Assembly: GCF_001661265.1 (NCBI RefSeq) | Contig: NW_017567007.1 | Coordinates: 304,165 to 368,164, forward strand | Reading direction: 5' to 3' | DNA from: Saitoella complicata NRRL Y-17804 | Lineage: Eukaryota; Ascomycota; Saitoellomycetes; Saitoellales; Saitoellaceae | DNA length: 64,000 nt | In this document: positions 33,388 through 44,365 of the stretch, in pieces | Numbering within the stretch: position 1 is the stretch's first letter | How the letters are laid out: every line of letters begins with the position of its first letter | Notes under the pieces: model-generated | What the model was told of the DNA's origin: nothing | The model's database searches: none | Seen by the model: only the letters and a program-made list of their open reading frames with translations | Made by a program: the position numbers and the translations under genes

Positions 33388-33906
33388 GCTATTTGACTCC
33401 TTCTTCTGAACTGCTTGGCTGATCGGCCGGTATTTCCTGTTGATCTGCCTTGTACAGGGTCGTCTCAGTCTATAGCCACTCGCTGCCCGATGTCATCCAG
33501 TGCACAGGCCTTCACTCTCCTCTATACCTAGGTACATGGAAGTAAGCTTAAACTTGTGAAATAATAATGTAGATAATTACAAGCTCTCTTCATATGCAAT
33601 TCGAGCTCCTAATCAGGTCGAGAAGTCCCAACGTTGCGCCTAACGACCACTGAGCCCCACAGAACAACATAGTTCCGAAAGCATCGACCTCGAGGACCGG
33701 AAAGCAAGGCTTGGCAAGCTTTTCACGAAACGGTTCACTCCCGCTCCAGCTCACTTCGCAAGGTTCAAGCTTACTCTTTGCCCGGTGACCGATTTCTAAT
33801 TGAACACCTGTCACCATCGCACCAGGTCTCGGTCCGTCGCCAGTGAAGAGTCGCCGGAGTATAAGTATCGCACCTCGCCAGGTTTCGTGTGTGATACCAA
33901 TTCGCA
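33388..33906. other. Divergent intergenic region PAT1/GT15
   Basis: 519 bp between PAT1 (minus) and the mannosyltransferase (plus), presumably holding both promoters. An apparent long minus-strand ORF reaching in from the right is an antisense shadow. Confidence 0.5.
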
Positions 33907-35130
33907 ATGCCAGCTGCTTCTACGTCGCGGATCATCCGTTACCTTCTGGTAGCGGGTGTTTTTATTGTTCTTTTGTATAAGGTTACCTCGTCTGGAACGA
34001 GTTATGACCCAACCGCGTGGACTGGACGAACTACGGGGCACAGTTATGAGAATGTGGGAAATGCGGTTGAGGAGGTGAAAGAGACCGTGGAAGAGAAAAT
34101 CGAGGACTTTGGGATGAAGACACCTTTGCAGCCGCAGACGCCTGCTGAGCCTGCGGTGCAGAAACGTGCCAATGCTACGTTCGTCACCCTCGCTCGTAAT
34201 GGCGATGTCTGGGAAATGGCCAAGTCTATCCGTGAGGTCGAGGACCGCTTCAACCACAGGTACAACTACCCATGGGTTTTCCTGAACGATGTTCCATTCT
34301 CTGAGGAGTTCATTACCGTGACCTCCGGATTGGCCAGTGGACCCGTACACTATGGCGTCATTGGCCACGAACACTGGAGTTTCCCTCCCTGGTTGGATGA
34401 GCAGAAGGCCGAGGCCGCCAGAAAGGACATGGAGGAGCGCAAGATCATCTACGGAGGAAGCAAGAGTTACAGACACATGTGCCGCTTCGAATCCGGGTTC
34501 TTCTACCGCCACGAGTTGATGCAGCAGTTTGAGTTCTACTGGCGTGTGGAGCCATCCATTGAGATGTTCTGCGACGTCGAGTATGACCCCTTCCTTTACA
34601 TGAAGGAAAACAACAAGAAATACGCCTTCGCCATCTCTCTCTACGAATACCCCGATACCATCCCCACCCTCTGGGATGAAACCAAGAAATTCATCAAGGC
34701 AAAACCTGAGCTCGTTCCTAAGGATAACTCCATGCGCTTCATTTCCGACGACGACGGCGAAAGCTACAACCGCTGCCACTTTTGGTCCAACTTCGAAATC
34801 GCATCCATGGACCTCTGGCGTGGGGAGGGTTACTCTGCCTTCTTTGACCACCTCGAGAAAGCCGGTGGGTTCTTCTATGAGAGGTGGGGTGATGCGCCCG
34901 TTCACTCGATCGGTGCTGCGCTTTTCTTGAAGCCAGAGGAGATCCATTGGTTTGGGGATATGGGATACTACCATGTTCCGTTCACGCATTGTCCCATTGG
35001 TGATGAATTCAGGAAGAAGTGTCATTGTAATCCGAGGGATACATTTGATTTTAAGGGGTATTCGTGCACGAGGAAGTTTTTGGAGGTGCAGGGGACGGAG
35101 TTGCCGAAGGGTTGGGAAAAGTACAAGTAG
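33907..35130 (+). CDS. Alpha-1,2-mannosyltransferase, GT15 (KRE2/MNT1 family)
   Basis: 407-aa type II Golgi membrane protein that extends O- and N-linked mannans with GDP-mannose. A short cytosolic N-terminus and one signal anchor (IIRYLLVAGVFIVLLYKV) are followed by a stem and the catalytic domain from about residue 88. Family landmarks are ATFVTLARNGD, NHRYNYPWVFLND, SYRHMCRFESGFFY, FYWRVEPSIEMFCDVEYDPF, and the nucleophile-region HFWSNFEIASMD. The C-terminus CHCNP...SCT supplies conserved cysteines. Fungal genomes hold several paralogues; I cannot say which yeast gene (KRE2, KTR1, KTR3) it corresponds to. Confidence 0.95.
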   Translation: MPAASTSRIIRYLLVAGVFIVLLYKVTSSGTSYDPTAWTGRTTGHSYENVGNAVEEVKETVEEKIEDFGMKTPLQPQTPAEPAVQKRANATFVTLARNGDVWEMAKSIREVEDRFNHRYNYPWVFLNDVPFSEEFITVTSGLASGPVHYGVIGHEHWSFPPWLDEQKAEAARKDMEERKIIYGGSKSYRHMCRFESGFFYRHELMQQFEFYWRVEPSIEMFCDVEYDPFLYMKENNKKYAFAISLYEYPDTIPTLWDETKKFIKAKPELVPKDNSMRFISDDDGESYNRCHFWSNFEIASMDLWRGEGYSAFFDHLEKAGGFFYERWGDAPVHSIGAALFLKPEEIHWFGDMGYYHVPFTHCPIGDEFRKKCHCNPRDTFDFKGYSCTRKFLEVQGTELPKGWEKYK

Positions 35131-35303
35131 GGCGTTTGCCTTGTGAGGCCTAGGGGCTGAGGTTGAAGGGAGGCAAGGGAATGTTACATCTGCATTGCTA
35201 CCATCATTACCCCAATACACATTGTACGGAATAGATTAGTGTGTATGCTCAACGGCTACCCATGACATTCTATGAAACCTTCGTGCGAAGATAATTGCAA
35301 CCC

Positions 35304-36645
35304 TTACACGTCTTCAAATGCATCATCGTCATCATCGCTGTCATCACTGTCTGTCTTTGGTGGCCTGATCACATCAGTCGTTGTTGGAACGGGCGCCGCA
35401 CTCAGGGTAGCCATCGGCACGTCCTCGAATCCATCCTCATCCTCATCTTCGTCTTCTGCCTCCTCAGCAGCTGCAGCCGCAGCAGTCTTCTCCCGATCGG
35501 CAGCCAGAGCAGCATAGAATGCCGCAATCTCATCGTTAGCCTCGACCTCCTTGATATCAGCCTTCTTCTCCTCCGTACCAGCGGCAGGAACAGCCCCAGC
35601 AGCAGCCGTGCCAGCAACGTAGGATACGTCGGCTGCCGCTGGTTTCCCAGCGTAGGTGAGGTCTCCGCTGACAGTTGACTTGCTGTGCCATTCTGGCAAG
35701 GCATTGGCAACCGCTGCTGCCCGTCTCTTCTCCTCCTCTTCCTTGTTCGCAGCAGATAAACCGCCATCGACAGAGTAATCGATTGTGAATGTTGCCGCGG
35801 TGGTCGTCGATGTGGCACCGGTGACGGTTTTCGGGACTGCCTGGGAGGCCGGAAGAGACACAGTATCGGTAGCGGAGGTCGTTGATGGGAACGGCACAAG
35901 GCGCCTTTCGAGGAGAGATTCAAAGTCTGATTCAGGCACGTTGATCTCATCCACCAGTCGCAGTGCATCTCTGATTCTCTTCAGCTGCGCCATCAACCGG
36001 TTCATCCTCTCATGACTTGCTTTACTCTCTGCGCTCTCTGTATCCTCTGTCAAGACAGCTCCACAGTTATCACAAATAAAGTTTAACATGTCAGGACCCC
36101 ACAATGACACCACCTCCAGCGGTCCAAATCTCTTCTTGCATTGAGGGCAGATGTATCCGTTGGTATCATAATCGTTCCTTGTAGTGGCTTCAACGGCTTT
36201 CACAAGCTTGTATACACGCCATTTGATAGCATCGATGGTCGGTCTAAGATCAATATAGTAGTAATTGCGGTTTATTGGACGTTGCTGGCCTTCCTTGATT
36301 TCTGGCCGCGTCACACTGGCATTCAATCAGCACACATTCGGGAGAACGTAGACGGACAAACGGACTGGTTCAGCAGCCGGTCTTCCCGCAGCTTTCCACA
36401 AATCTTGTGTACTTCTTTGTTATTCTTGCCGCCACTACCGTTCAGCATTAAACCAAGCTCATCATCCCGTAACCTGTTCATATTGTCAGCAACAACTCTT
36501 GCATGACAGGCGAACGGTTAACACACGCCAAGTGCTTCAGCAGAGCATCAATGACAATAATTTGCCGAGTATCATAGAAGCATCGTGTGACTGTCTGGAT
36601 CAGATTCCTGACGGCTGGAGGTGTATCTTTCGGGTCCACGGCCAT
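35304..36645 (-). CDS. TFA1: Transcription initiation factor IIE, alpha subunit
   Basis: General Pol II factor that recruits and regulates TFIIH. Exons 36645-36527, 36473-36366 and 36315-35304, introns 53 and 50 nt, give 412 aa. The first two exons encode the winged-helix domain (VTRCFYDTRQIIVIDALLKH, then KICGKLREDRLLN), and splicing links to HVTRPEIKEGQQRP. The zinc ribbon follows (CPQCKKRF, CDNC). The C-terminal half is low-complexity and ends in an acidic DSDDSDDDDDAFEDV tail typical of TFIIE alpha. The second intron has a GTCCGT donor. It shares a 208-bp divergent promoter with ELC1. Confidence 0.94.
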
Positions 36646-36853
36646 TCACAAGACGTTTCAACGGTAAACCGAAAGATTAGAATGAATGTGCCGAATACTG
36701 GACGCGTTGGCGCCTGGAAGATGTTGCGACTTGACGGTGAACGTTGTGAGGTACGATGTTACTATTTTTAGCACAACTACAAGGCGACGTCGCTGACCTC
36801 GCCGCCGCGAAATACTCGAACTCACATCGACTCAATAACCCCATCAAACCACC

Positions 36854-37241
36854 ATGTCAACCGAAGACCAAGACAAATACGTAACTCTCATTTCCTCCGA
36901 CGGCTTCTCCTACGTCATCAAGCGCTCCATCGCCATCGCGGCCTCGGGGACCTTGAAAAGCATGCTCGGCGAGGACTCTCGGTTTCGGGAGTCATCTGAA
37001 GGCCGCGTAACACTAGACACGATTGAGTACGTCCAAGTACACTCTGAGGATTTCAATATTTAACAGTGGGCTAATTCCTTTTGTGTACAGTGGACGACTA
37101 TTGGAAAAGATCTGCGAATACATGCATTTCAGCGATAAGTGGCGGCATACGTCTGTGACTGGGGAGGATGTTCCGGAGTTTGATATTCCGCCGGAGATGG
37201 CGTTGGAGTTGCTTGTTGCTGCGGATTTCTTAGATTCATAG
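36854..37241 (+). CDS. ELC1: Elongin C
   Basis: SKP1/BTB-fold adaptor that bridges cullin to BC-box proteins. Exons 36854-37026 and 37091-37241 over a 64-nt intron (donor GTACGT) give 107 aa, close to human Elongin C (112). Diagnostic stretches are YVTLISSDGFSYVIKRSIA near the N-terminus and the C-terminal EFDIPPEMALELLVAADFLD. Splicing creates TIDGRLLEKICEYMHF. Its partner elongin A is not in this window. Confidence 0.95.
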
Positions 37242-37447
37242 ATCTTGATGGTATCAGTGGGGCCAAAACGGCAAACGGCATTTGGGGTTAGGCGTTATGA
37301 TTCTTTTGGGGATATGGGTTGGTAGCGCATGAATCAATGCAAGCTCCGTTCGTATTATTATCTATCCGTTTTCTCTCTCGGGGTATAATGTTCCTTCCAA
37401 GCCCTTCGCTCTCTCCCGTCGTCCATGATTACCATTACCTCGACCGC

Positions 37448-38359
37448 CTAATTCATCGCCCTCATCGCCGCCTCAAACACCAAGAAAGTAGCAGCATTCA
37501 CCGGCGCAGCCCTAACAACCGTCGGCCCAAACCCTCTCCAGAAACCACCCATCCCCTCCCCCTTCCAAGTCTTCCTCAAACAATCCCGTCCACTCAAATA
37601 CTTCTTCGCTTCCCCAGCGAACCCATCGGTCTGGAGTCGAGATTTGATGACGTCGATCGGGTAGGAGGTGAACCACATTGCGTAGCCTGCGCCGGCACCG
37701 TAGAGACACAGACGGTAAGCGGGGATTTGGTCGCGGGTGATGGAGTTCTTGGACATGTCGGAATTGACCAAAGCCTCATACGCAAGGAAATACGCTCCCA
37801 TTCCATGGCCTTCACGGATGAAAGTCGGTCCATACCCCTTGAAAATCCCACGAATTCCGTACGAGGAGTAGATCTTCTTGATACAGTCGATGGGACCGTT
37901 GTACAGTGCATTCGTCGCGGTCTGAGTTTGAAGACGGATACGGACGTGTTCGATGGGGCATGCGAGTGCAGAGTTGGCAATTCCGGCCGCGGCACCAGCG
38001 ATGTAGAATTGTCCCCCACTCAGCCCTTCACCACCATTCCTCTCCCGAAACACGCGCTTCATATGCTCAAACACAGCAAACTGTACACTCACGCACAACC
38101 CAACCCCCACAAGCGGTGTAGCCGTACCCTTATAGAACCCACCAAACCCCTCAGCTTTGAACGTCTTTTGCACGCAGTCGATTGCGCCGGTGTAGAGGCC
38201 TCCTGTGCGGGGTTGGGTTTGGAGACGGACCTTGACGGTGTCGAAGGGTTGGCCGACGAGGACTTGGGCGATTCCGCCGCAGGTTCCGGCGAGGCAGTCT
38301 TTTAACGCACGGACGACTCCGCCATTGGAGTGTTCCTCGAATGCCGGCTCGGCGGACAT
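37448..38359 (-). CDS. Mitochondrial carrier, YMC1/CRC1-like
   Basis: 303-aa inner-membrane carrier with the three-repeat SLC25 fold. The three signature motifs are QPFDTVKVRLQ, CPIEHVRIRLQ and YPIDVIKSRLQ. The N-terminal phrase LAGTCGGIAQVLVGQPFDTV and TATPLVGVGLCVSVQF match the yeast Ymc1/Ymc2 and carnitine-carrier branch; the substrate (glycine/glutamate or acylcarnitine in relatives) is undecided. Start set at ATG 38359 (MSAEPAFEEH), since the upstream extension is not carrier-like. It shares a 236-bp divergent promoter with PIG-S. Confidence 0.92.
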   Translation of the reverse strand: MSAEPAFEEHSNGGVVRALKDCLAGTCGGIAQVLVGQPFDTVKVRLQTQPRTGGLYTGAIDCVQKTFKAEGFGGFYKGTATPLVGVGLCVSVQFAVFEHMKRVFRERNGGEGLSGGQFYIAGAAAGIANSALACPIEHVRIRLQTQTATNALYNGPIDCIKKIYSSYGIRGIFKGYGPTFIREGHGMGAYFLAYEALVNSDMSKNSITRDQIPAYRLCLYGAGAGYAMWFTSYPIDVIKSRLQTDGFAGEAKKYLSGRDCLRKTWKGEGMGGFWRGFGPTVVRAAPVNAATFLVFEAAMRAMN

Positions 38360-38595
38360 GGTCGATTGGAAAAGAGAAGGACGGGGAGGAGGGGAGAGGT
38401 GCTCGTTGCTCGTTGCTCGGTACTTGTTGGAGCCCAGGGCCTCGCATGAAGATCTTGAGTCGAGGTCAACAACGTCACGTCGACAACCCCGCCAAATTCG
38501 TTCATTCAAATCGAAGGTTATAGACCTGCCTTACGCGATCAGTCGCAGTCATACTTCTTACGCTCTCACCAATATCCACAAGACCCGCTCCGACA

Positions 38596-40283
38596 ATGCC
38601 AGCGCCAAAGGAGACGGCGGGAGAGACGAGTACGAGGAGATGGGTGATCCTCAGTTTCTGGGTACCGTATCTCGCCCCGGCCGTAAGAACAGCGAGGCTT
38701 ACTTGAATACGCGTAGGCCGTAATTTTGCTCGGTATACCCATATGGTGGAAAACCACGGAGATATATCGAGCTACTTTACCGTTGGAGAGGATGCTGGCG
38801 TGGTCAGAGAGACGGGTTCGTAACAGGTCCCGACAAAAGCATTCAGAATGCGGGCTAATGATCTGGATACACAGGCGTGCGATATTATCCTTCCTGTTTC
38901 AATTCATGTTCAGTCTCCGGATCCAATATTGGCTCTCCCACGATTGTTGGAGAAGGTGGAGAAGAAGTTGAGGGAGAGGAATGATGTACCCGAGTACGAT
39001 ATCCAACTCAAGATCGCGGGAGACGAGAGCTCTGTGATCGGTACAGTGATCACGCTATCCCCCTCAGACGCCCTATCATCACCAAAATCGAGTTTCAGTT
39101 CTGAGGGAGTACTGACATTCGCATATCCCTCGTCTGCGCGGAATGAACTCCCTGATTACCTCTACGATGAGATAAAGTCCATATTCGCGAAGGAGAAGGC
39201 ATATGCCAAAAACGTGCTATCCAAAGCCAAGGAGGATATCCAGAACGACAACGGATTTCGGCGCGTGATGGGGTATGCACCTACCTATCAGCTATCATTC
39301 AGCCTGATGAATGGTGGTGCGCACGATGGTGTGTCGCAATGGGCGATCGAGGAAGCTGTCGATTCGGTGTTTGGCGAGACTTTGGGGGAGTTGAGTGTCG
39401 TGTCCAACTTTAGCGTTCATTCGCAGATTCAGCATTATGCGAACCTGGGGTTTGAGCCGAGGAAGGCGGTGGATGGGGATGGGTACGAGTTACGGAGCGA
39501 AGAACTTTCGCAGTTCATTAATTCGGCGGAGTGGAGTCTTGGTGAGTTTCTCTTCGCCTTGGTTTGTGCTTTCATGCATTGACATGACACGGTTTAGCTA
39601 CACCAATCTCGTCATATCCGACAATGAACTTCCTTCTCTATGTTCCGGAAAAGCTGTATCGGCCTTTGGTCATTCGAGACGGCGATGGCAAACCTGTACC
39701 CTCCAATTCATTCCTGATTCCGCAGTGGGGTGGGGTGGTTATCTACAACCCCCCAGTTGACTCAGCAAACAGCCTCAGTGAAGACGAACTCCGGGGAGCA
39801 CTGTCTACGTTCCGGACCTACCTTCTCTCACTGCTCGGCATGCCTGTACTCTCAGGCGCGGGACCCAACAGGTGGTCTTACGATGGATTGGTACGGCAGC
39901 GTACCGCAGAGAACATCGTGTCTGCAGCAGCAACATTAGGATCATTGGCGCGTCTCGTTACGCAGCTCAAGCACATGTCAGTCCCCCAAGCCGTCCGAGA
40001 TAGCGTGAACCTCGTTCTCTCCAACCTCGATAACGCTTGCGCCGCCTTACACCGCGGCAACGTACTTGAGGCATTCCCACATACCGTCGTTGCAAGGACA
40101 AACGCCGAAAAGGCATTCTTTGACCCCTCGATGGTTAGTATGCTATATTTCCCGGACGAACACAAGTATGCGATTTATATGCCGCTGTTTGGGCCGTTGG
40201 CGGTTCCGTTGATTTTGAGTGTGGTTAAGGAGTTGAGGACGTGGAGGGAAGGGAGGAAGCAATTGAAGGTTAAGGAGGAATAG
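38596..40283 (+). CDS. GPI17: GPI transamidase subunit PIG-S
   Basis: ER membrane subunit of the complex that attaches GPI anchors to proteins. Exons 38596-38661, 38717-38815, 38875-39541 and 39598-40283 give 505 aa; introns are 55, 59 and 56 nt. Splicing rebuilds the N-terminal membrane anchor and its conserved exit (SFWAVILLGIPIWWKTTEIY) and, at the third intron, EWSLATPISSYPTMNFLLYVP. A C-terminal membrane segment (YMPLFGPLAVPLILSVV) precedes a short basic tail. Topology with a large luminal domain between two spans is as known for PIG-S. Confidence 0.94.
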
Positions 40284-40390
40284 CTTAGAAGGCGTTAGAT
40301 ATACCTGAAATACCCTCGTTGCTTGCTCTCCCCACGATTCCTCCCCGCATTCCGCGCAAGGCACCCGCTCAACCCGATCAATCCCCAACC

Positions 40391-41407
40391 ATGATCCCTC
40401 GATCCAAACACATCCACCACATCTCCAAATCATTCCTCCATTTACACGCAAGGTCAATGTCCACCAAACGCGCAGTCCACCCCGTCTCCGCCTCCTCCTT
40501 CTCAAAAACCTCCTCCCTATACGACTCCGCACGGCCCTCCTACATCCCCGCCGCCGTCGACACACTCCTCACCAACCTCAATCTCACTCCGAATCCCAAC
40601 ACCGCTGAGAAGAGGAGGATCCTGGAGTTAGGCGCCGGAACGGGAAAGTTCACCAAACTCATCCAAGGGCGTGGATACCACATAACAGCCACCGAACCCG
40701 CTCCCGGGATGTTGGAGGTTCTGCGGCAAAACGTGACGGATAAGGATGTGAAAGTAGTTCAAGCCGACGCATACGACATCCCCCTTCCATCGGAGAGTGT
40801 GGACGCCGTTATAGTCGCTCAGGCATTTCACTGGTTCGCTGATCGCGACGCACTCCGAGAAATCCACCGTGTGCTCAAACCAAAGGGACGGCTCGGTTTG
40901 GTGTGGAATTATCACGACGTAGATGGATCCGTCGCCGGGCTGCAGCTGAATGAGGAAGAGAGGGAGAAAGTACAGGGGTGGTATCAAGAAATCGTGGGAC
41001 TATTCACGAAATACGAGAATACCGCTCCACAATACCGTCACGGAACCTGGCTCCGCGCATTCGACACTTCATCCGGTGAAAAACAATTCTTCACCACACC
41101 CCTCGCCCACACACGAATCCCATATACCCTAACACCCACCCCAACACAACTCCTGAATCGGGTGAAGAGTATGTCTTACATCTCCACCCTCCCCGCCGAG
41201 AAGCAGGAGGAGTTGATGGCACAGATTATGGGTGTGTTATGGAGAGCGAAAGAGGCGGGGGTGCCGGGGTTGGAGGGGATGAGTGAGGATGGGGAGGGGG
41301 AGGGGGAGGGGGAGGGGGAGGGGGAGGGGGAGGGGGAGGGGGAGGGGGAGGGGAGGATTGTTACGAGGGAGAGGGTTGATGTTTATTGGACGGAGAGGAT
41401 TGGTTGA
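40391..41407 (+). CDS. SAM-dependent methyltransferase (type 11) with a Gly-Glu repeat
   Basis: Class I methyltransferase of about 338 aa. Motif I is ILELGAGTGKFTK; the acidic residue after strand 2 is in ATEPAPGML; further motifs are QADAYDIPLPSESVDAVIVA and FHWFADRDALREIHRVLKP. The C-terminus VDVYWTERIG is typical of the fungal family that includes yeast CRG1 and TMT1-like proteins; the substrate is unknown. ATG 40391 yields a basic N-terminus that could target mitochondria; ATG 40457 (MSTKRAV) is an alternative start. Near the C-terminus, a hexanucleotide microsatellite encodes about ten Gly-Glu pairs. Confidence 0.88.
   Translation: MIPRSKHIHHISKSFLHLHARSMSTKRAVHPVSASSFSKTSSLYDSARPSYIPAAVDTLLTNLNLTPNPNTAEKRRILELGAGTGKFTKLIQGRGYHITATEPAPGMLEVLRQNVTDKDVKVVQADAYDIPLPSESVDAVIVAQAFHWFADRDALREIHRVLKPKGRLGLVWNYHDVDGSVAGLQLNEEEREKVQGWYQEIVGLFTKYENTAPQYRHGTWLRAFDTSSGEKQFFTTPLAHTRIPYTLTPTPTQLLNRVKSMSYISTLPAEKQEELMAQIMGVLWRAKEAGVPGLEGMSEDGEGEGEGEGEGEGEGEGEGEGRIVTRERVDVYWTERIG
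41291..41354 (+). repeat. GGGGGA hexanucleotide microsatellite (coding)
   Basis: About ten near-perfect tandem copies of a GGGGGA unit, read in frame as (Gly-Glu)n within the methyltransferase. Unit length is a multiple of three, so copy-number change keeps the frame. Confidence 0.95.
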
Positions 41408-41562
41408 TACCCGTGATTGAATGGTTGTGATGATGGATTTTAGTATACCGAGATACCTATATATGCTCCCGTCAAAATAACGAAACTCCAAGATAACGCC
41501 ATGTCCCTATGACAACAAACAATGCAATCTTCCCCTCCTTATCCTCTCCCTCTCCCATCAAC

Positions 41563-43613
41563 TTAATGCCCCATCGACCAAACCCCAACAACACCATCCC
41601 TCCTCCCCTCAACAAGATACCCCTCCTTACACCTAACCCTCTCAATCGCACACTTCCCCTCCATCTCCATCTCCAACCCATCCCCCTGCGCCCCCGGCCC
41701 CACACTCCAATGTCTCCCCTCAGCCCTCTCATAAACCCTAACAACCCCCTCCCCAGTCCCGGCGACGATTCGACGCGCATCGACTCCCATCCCCAGGATC
41801 CCACGGTCGGATTCGTAGGCGTATGCGTCGACGATCGTTCCCATTCTCAGATCCCATGTCCGGATGGAGCGGTCCAGGGATCCGGTGACGACGTGTACGT
41901 CGTCGAATTGGAGTGTGGTGATGGGTCCCGTATGACCAATCAGAGTACGCGCCACTTGACCAGAGCGGAGATCCCACAGTCTGACCTGGCCATCGAGTGT
42001 TCCGGACGCCATGGCTGCCTCGAAACACTGGAGGGCGCCGACGAATGGGGTAGAGGGTGTTGTCCATGGGTCTGAGGACGAAGAGGTGAGGGAGGACATG
42101 GAGTTTGAGGAGGATGCGACGGCCCAGAGGATATCGAGGGTTTGGACTACGCGCCCGGTTGTGAGATCCCATTGCCGGAGAGTCTTGTCCGCAGATCCCG
42201 AAACGAGGGTGTTTCCGTGGAAATGGAGGGCGGTGACTTCGCCGACATGCGAGTCGAGTGTGTACACACAACAATCCTCAGGCTCCTTCCAATCCGAAGC
42301 AGAAGTTCGCTGCAAGCTTCCCTCCGTCGCAGTCTCCGAGATATCGTCCCCGACATGCTCGTAATCATCATCATCCCGATCAACGAGTTTCCCAAGCGGC
42401 GATAACCCCAACCCCATCCCATACGTCTCCGACCGACTCAAATCCCAAATCCTGATTGTAGCGTCCATACTCCCCGTCGCAACCACCGTATCCTCAATCT
42501 GCAAACACCGGACACTAGCCGCATGACCCTCCAACAACCCCTTACACCTCCCCGTCCCCAAATCCCAAACACGTACGGTATCGTCCATACTCGCCGTCAC
42601 CATCGTCCCGAAAGGCATGTCAAAGTCGAGAGCGGTGATGGAGTCTCCGTGGGTTTGGACCGTGCGGATGTTTGCGCCGGGGGTCATGAGTTCGTGTTGG
42701 ATTCGCATGGATTTTCGGCGGTTCGTTGCGCGGCGGCGGCGGGCTGCGCGGATTTCCGAGGTGGATTTTTGCATGCGGCCGTATATGCTCTCTGATAATC
42801 CTGGTTCTGCGGAGCCCAGGATGGGGGTTGCGGGCATCGTTGGGCTACTCGCGATCGCTGGTGGGATACCTGCTTCGGACTCCAGCGCTACCAGTTCGGT
42901 TTCCTCGTTTAGATCTCCCAGTTTGGTGTCCAGTTCCTCCAGTTCTCGGTTTAGTTCTTCTTGTTGTTGTTCCAGTCCACCCATTCTTTCTACTACTGTG
43001 TGCCGTAAGGACTGTAAATTCTGAATCTTGATGTCGAGTTCGCGGATTTCGGCAATGGCGAGAGATTTGCGGATAGATAGTAGGTCGTGCTCTCGTTGGA
43101 TATGTTTTCGTTCCCGGTCCAGTTTCTTCGTTGCATCCGCTGGATCTGTGACATCGTAAGTACACCTTCAATTTGTCAATTGCAATTCCACAAACCTGAA
43201 AAAACCCCATTCTCCCCCAACGCCAACGCTTTCCAACTTCTCGCCTTATGCCTTCTCCTCCCGTCGGGCAAACTCGCCCGAAACCCATCCATAAGACTAA
43301 CCCCACCCCCGTCCCCCTCCTCCGTCCCCTCCGGAATATCACTCAACACCTCATCTGGCAAATACGTAACCGCCCGAAACTGCATCTCACTGGAATCAAT
43401 CCGACTCCGAATTAACTCGCTCGGACTCGCTGCGCTCAACATCCGTGCACGTAGTTTGGGCCGCGTGAGGAATTGTGGGGCGATTGCGTTTAATGAGGTC
43501 GTTGTTGGGTTTGGGAGGGTGCGGAGGGGGGAGAGGAGGGTTGAGGTTACGGTTTGGGTTAGTTGTTTGAGAGGGGAGGGAGCGACGTCTGGGTTGCTGT
43601 TGTTGCGTTTTGA
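41563..43613 (-). CDS. MDV1: Mdv1/Caf4-like mitochondrial division WD protein, start codon displaced
   Basis: Adaptor that links Fis1 to the dynamin Dnm1 in mitochondrial fission. Exons 43613-43196 and 43145-41563 (50-nt intron) give 667 codons including the stop, open to the left breakpoint. The N-terminal part holds [20 protein letters not shown] and [13 protein letters not shown]; then a coiled coil ([20 protein letters not shown]) and seven WD40 repeats (for example [15 protein letters not shown]). No ATG lies before the breakpoint in this frame. The missing ATG CCG sits at 44692-44697 on the other side of the inverted segment; adding it back gives 2,007 nt (668 aa). As placed, translation could begin only at 43442, losing about 59 residues, and would depend on the GUA1 promoter now upstream. 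Confidence 0.88.
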
Positions 43614-44365
43614 ACACCACCAGAAACGGCACCAATGACGTGACCAGTAGGTCCAACAACAGCCCGAATCCTCTCAATCTCCTTTCCGATGAACTCCTCC
43701 ATGGTCCAGTGTTGACGCGCCTTACAGATGCCCACGGCAAAGTTCTTGAAGATCTCGGATCCGCGGGGGGTGTGGGTGACCTCAGGGTGGAACTGAATAC
43801 CCCAAATCGGCTTGCTCTCGTGCGCGATCGCACAGAATGGTGCGTTGGCCGAGGAAGCGATGGTGATGTATGAAGGAGGGAGAGCGGAGAGCTTGTCACC
43901 GTGAGACATCCACACCTCAAACTCGTCATCGAGACCGGCGAAGAGACGGTCCGCGGCCTCGTTGGAGTTGGATCTGTCGGCCTTGACCATCGCGTGCCCA
44001 AATTCACGCTTCTCACCCTTCGCGACGCCCTTTCCGTTATTCCACGCGATCTCCTGCAATCCGTAACAGATACCCAAAATGGGGACACCGAGCTCGAACA
44101 CCGCGGGGTCGACGTGCGGTGCGCCATCAGCGTACACGGAGTATGGACCACCAGAGAGAATGACACCAGTAGGCTTCCACGACAACTCGGCGATCTTCTG
44201 GGTACAGGGGAGCATCTCAGCGTAGACGTTCAGTTCGCGGAGACGGCGGGTGATGAGGTGGGAGTATTGGGAGCCGAAGTCGAGGATGAGGATTGTGTCG
44301 AACATCTGGTGAACCTCCTCGGGTCCGGAACCGACGGTGGGGACGCCTTCCTTGGGCATGGACAT
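43614..44365 (-). pseudogene. GUA1: GMP synthase, 5' half (glutaminase domain), split by inversion
   Basis: Encodes the first 250 residues of GMP synthase, which makes GMP from XMP, glutamine and ATP. Start at ATG 44365 (MSMPKEG). The class I glutamine amidotransferase domain is intact: [19 protein letters not shown], nucleophile Cys in GICYGLQE, and the His-Glu pair in [10 protein letters not shown]. It runs into the ATP-pyrophosphatase P-loop GAVSGGV and stops matching at 43614. Reading on gives about 18 unrelated residues and a stop at 43559, because the sequence beyond is the MDV1-like gene in another frame. The other half of GUA1 lies on the opposite strand from 44698. Confidence 0.93.

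Noticed and set aside
33811-35220. 469-codon minus-strand ORF opposite the GT15 mannosyltransferase
   Set aside because: Antisense frame left open by codon bias; the plus-strand protein is a clear family member.
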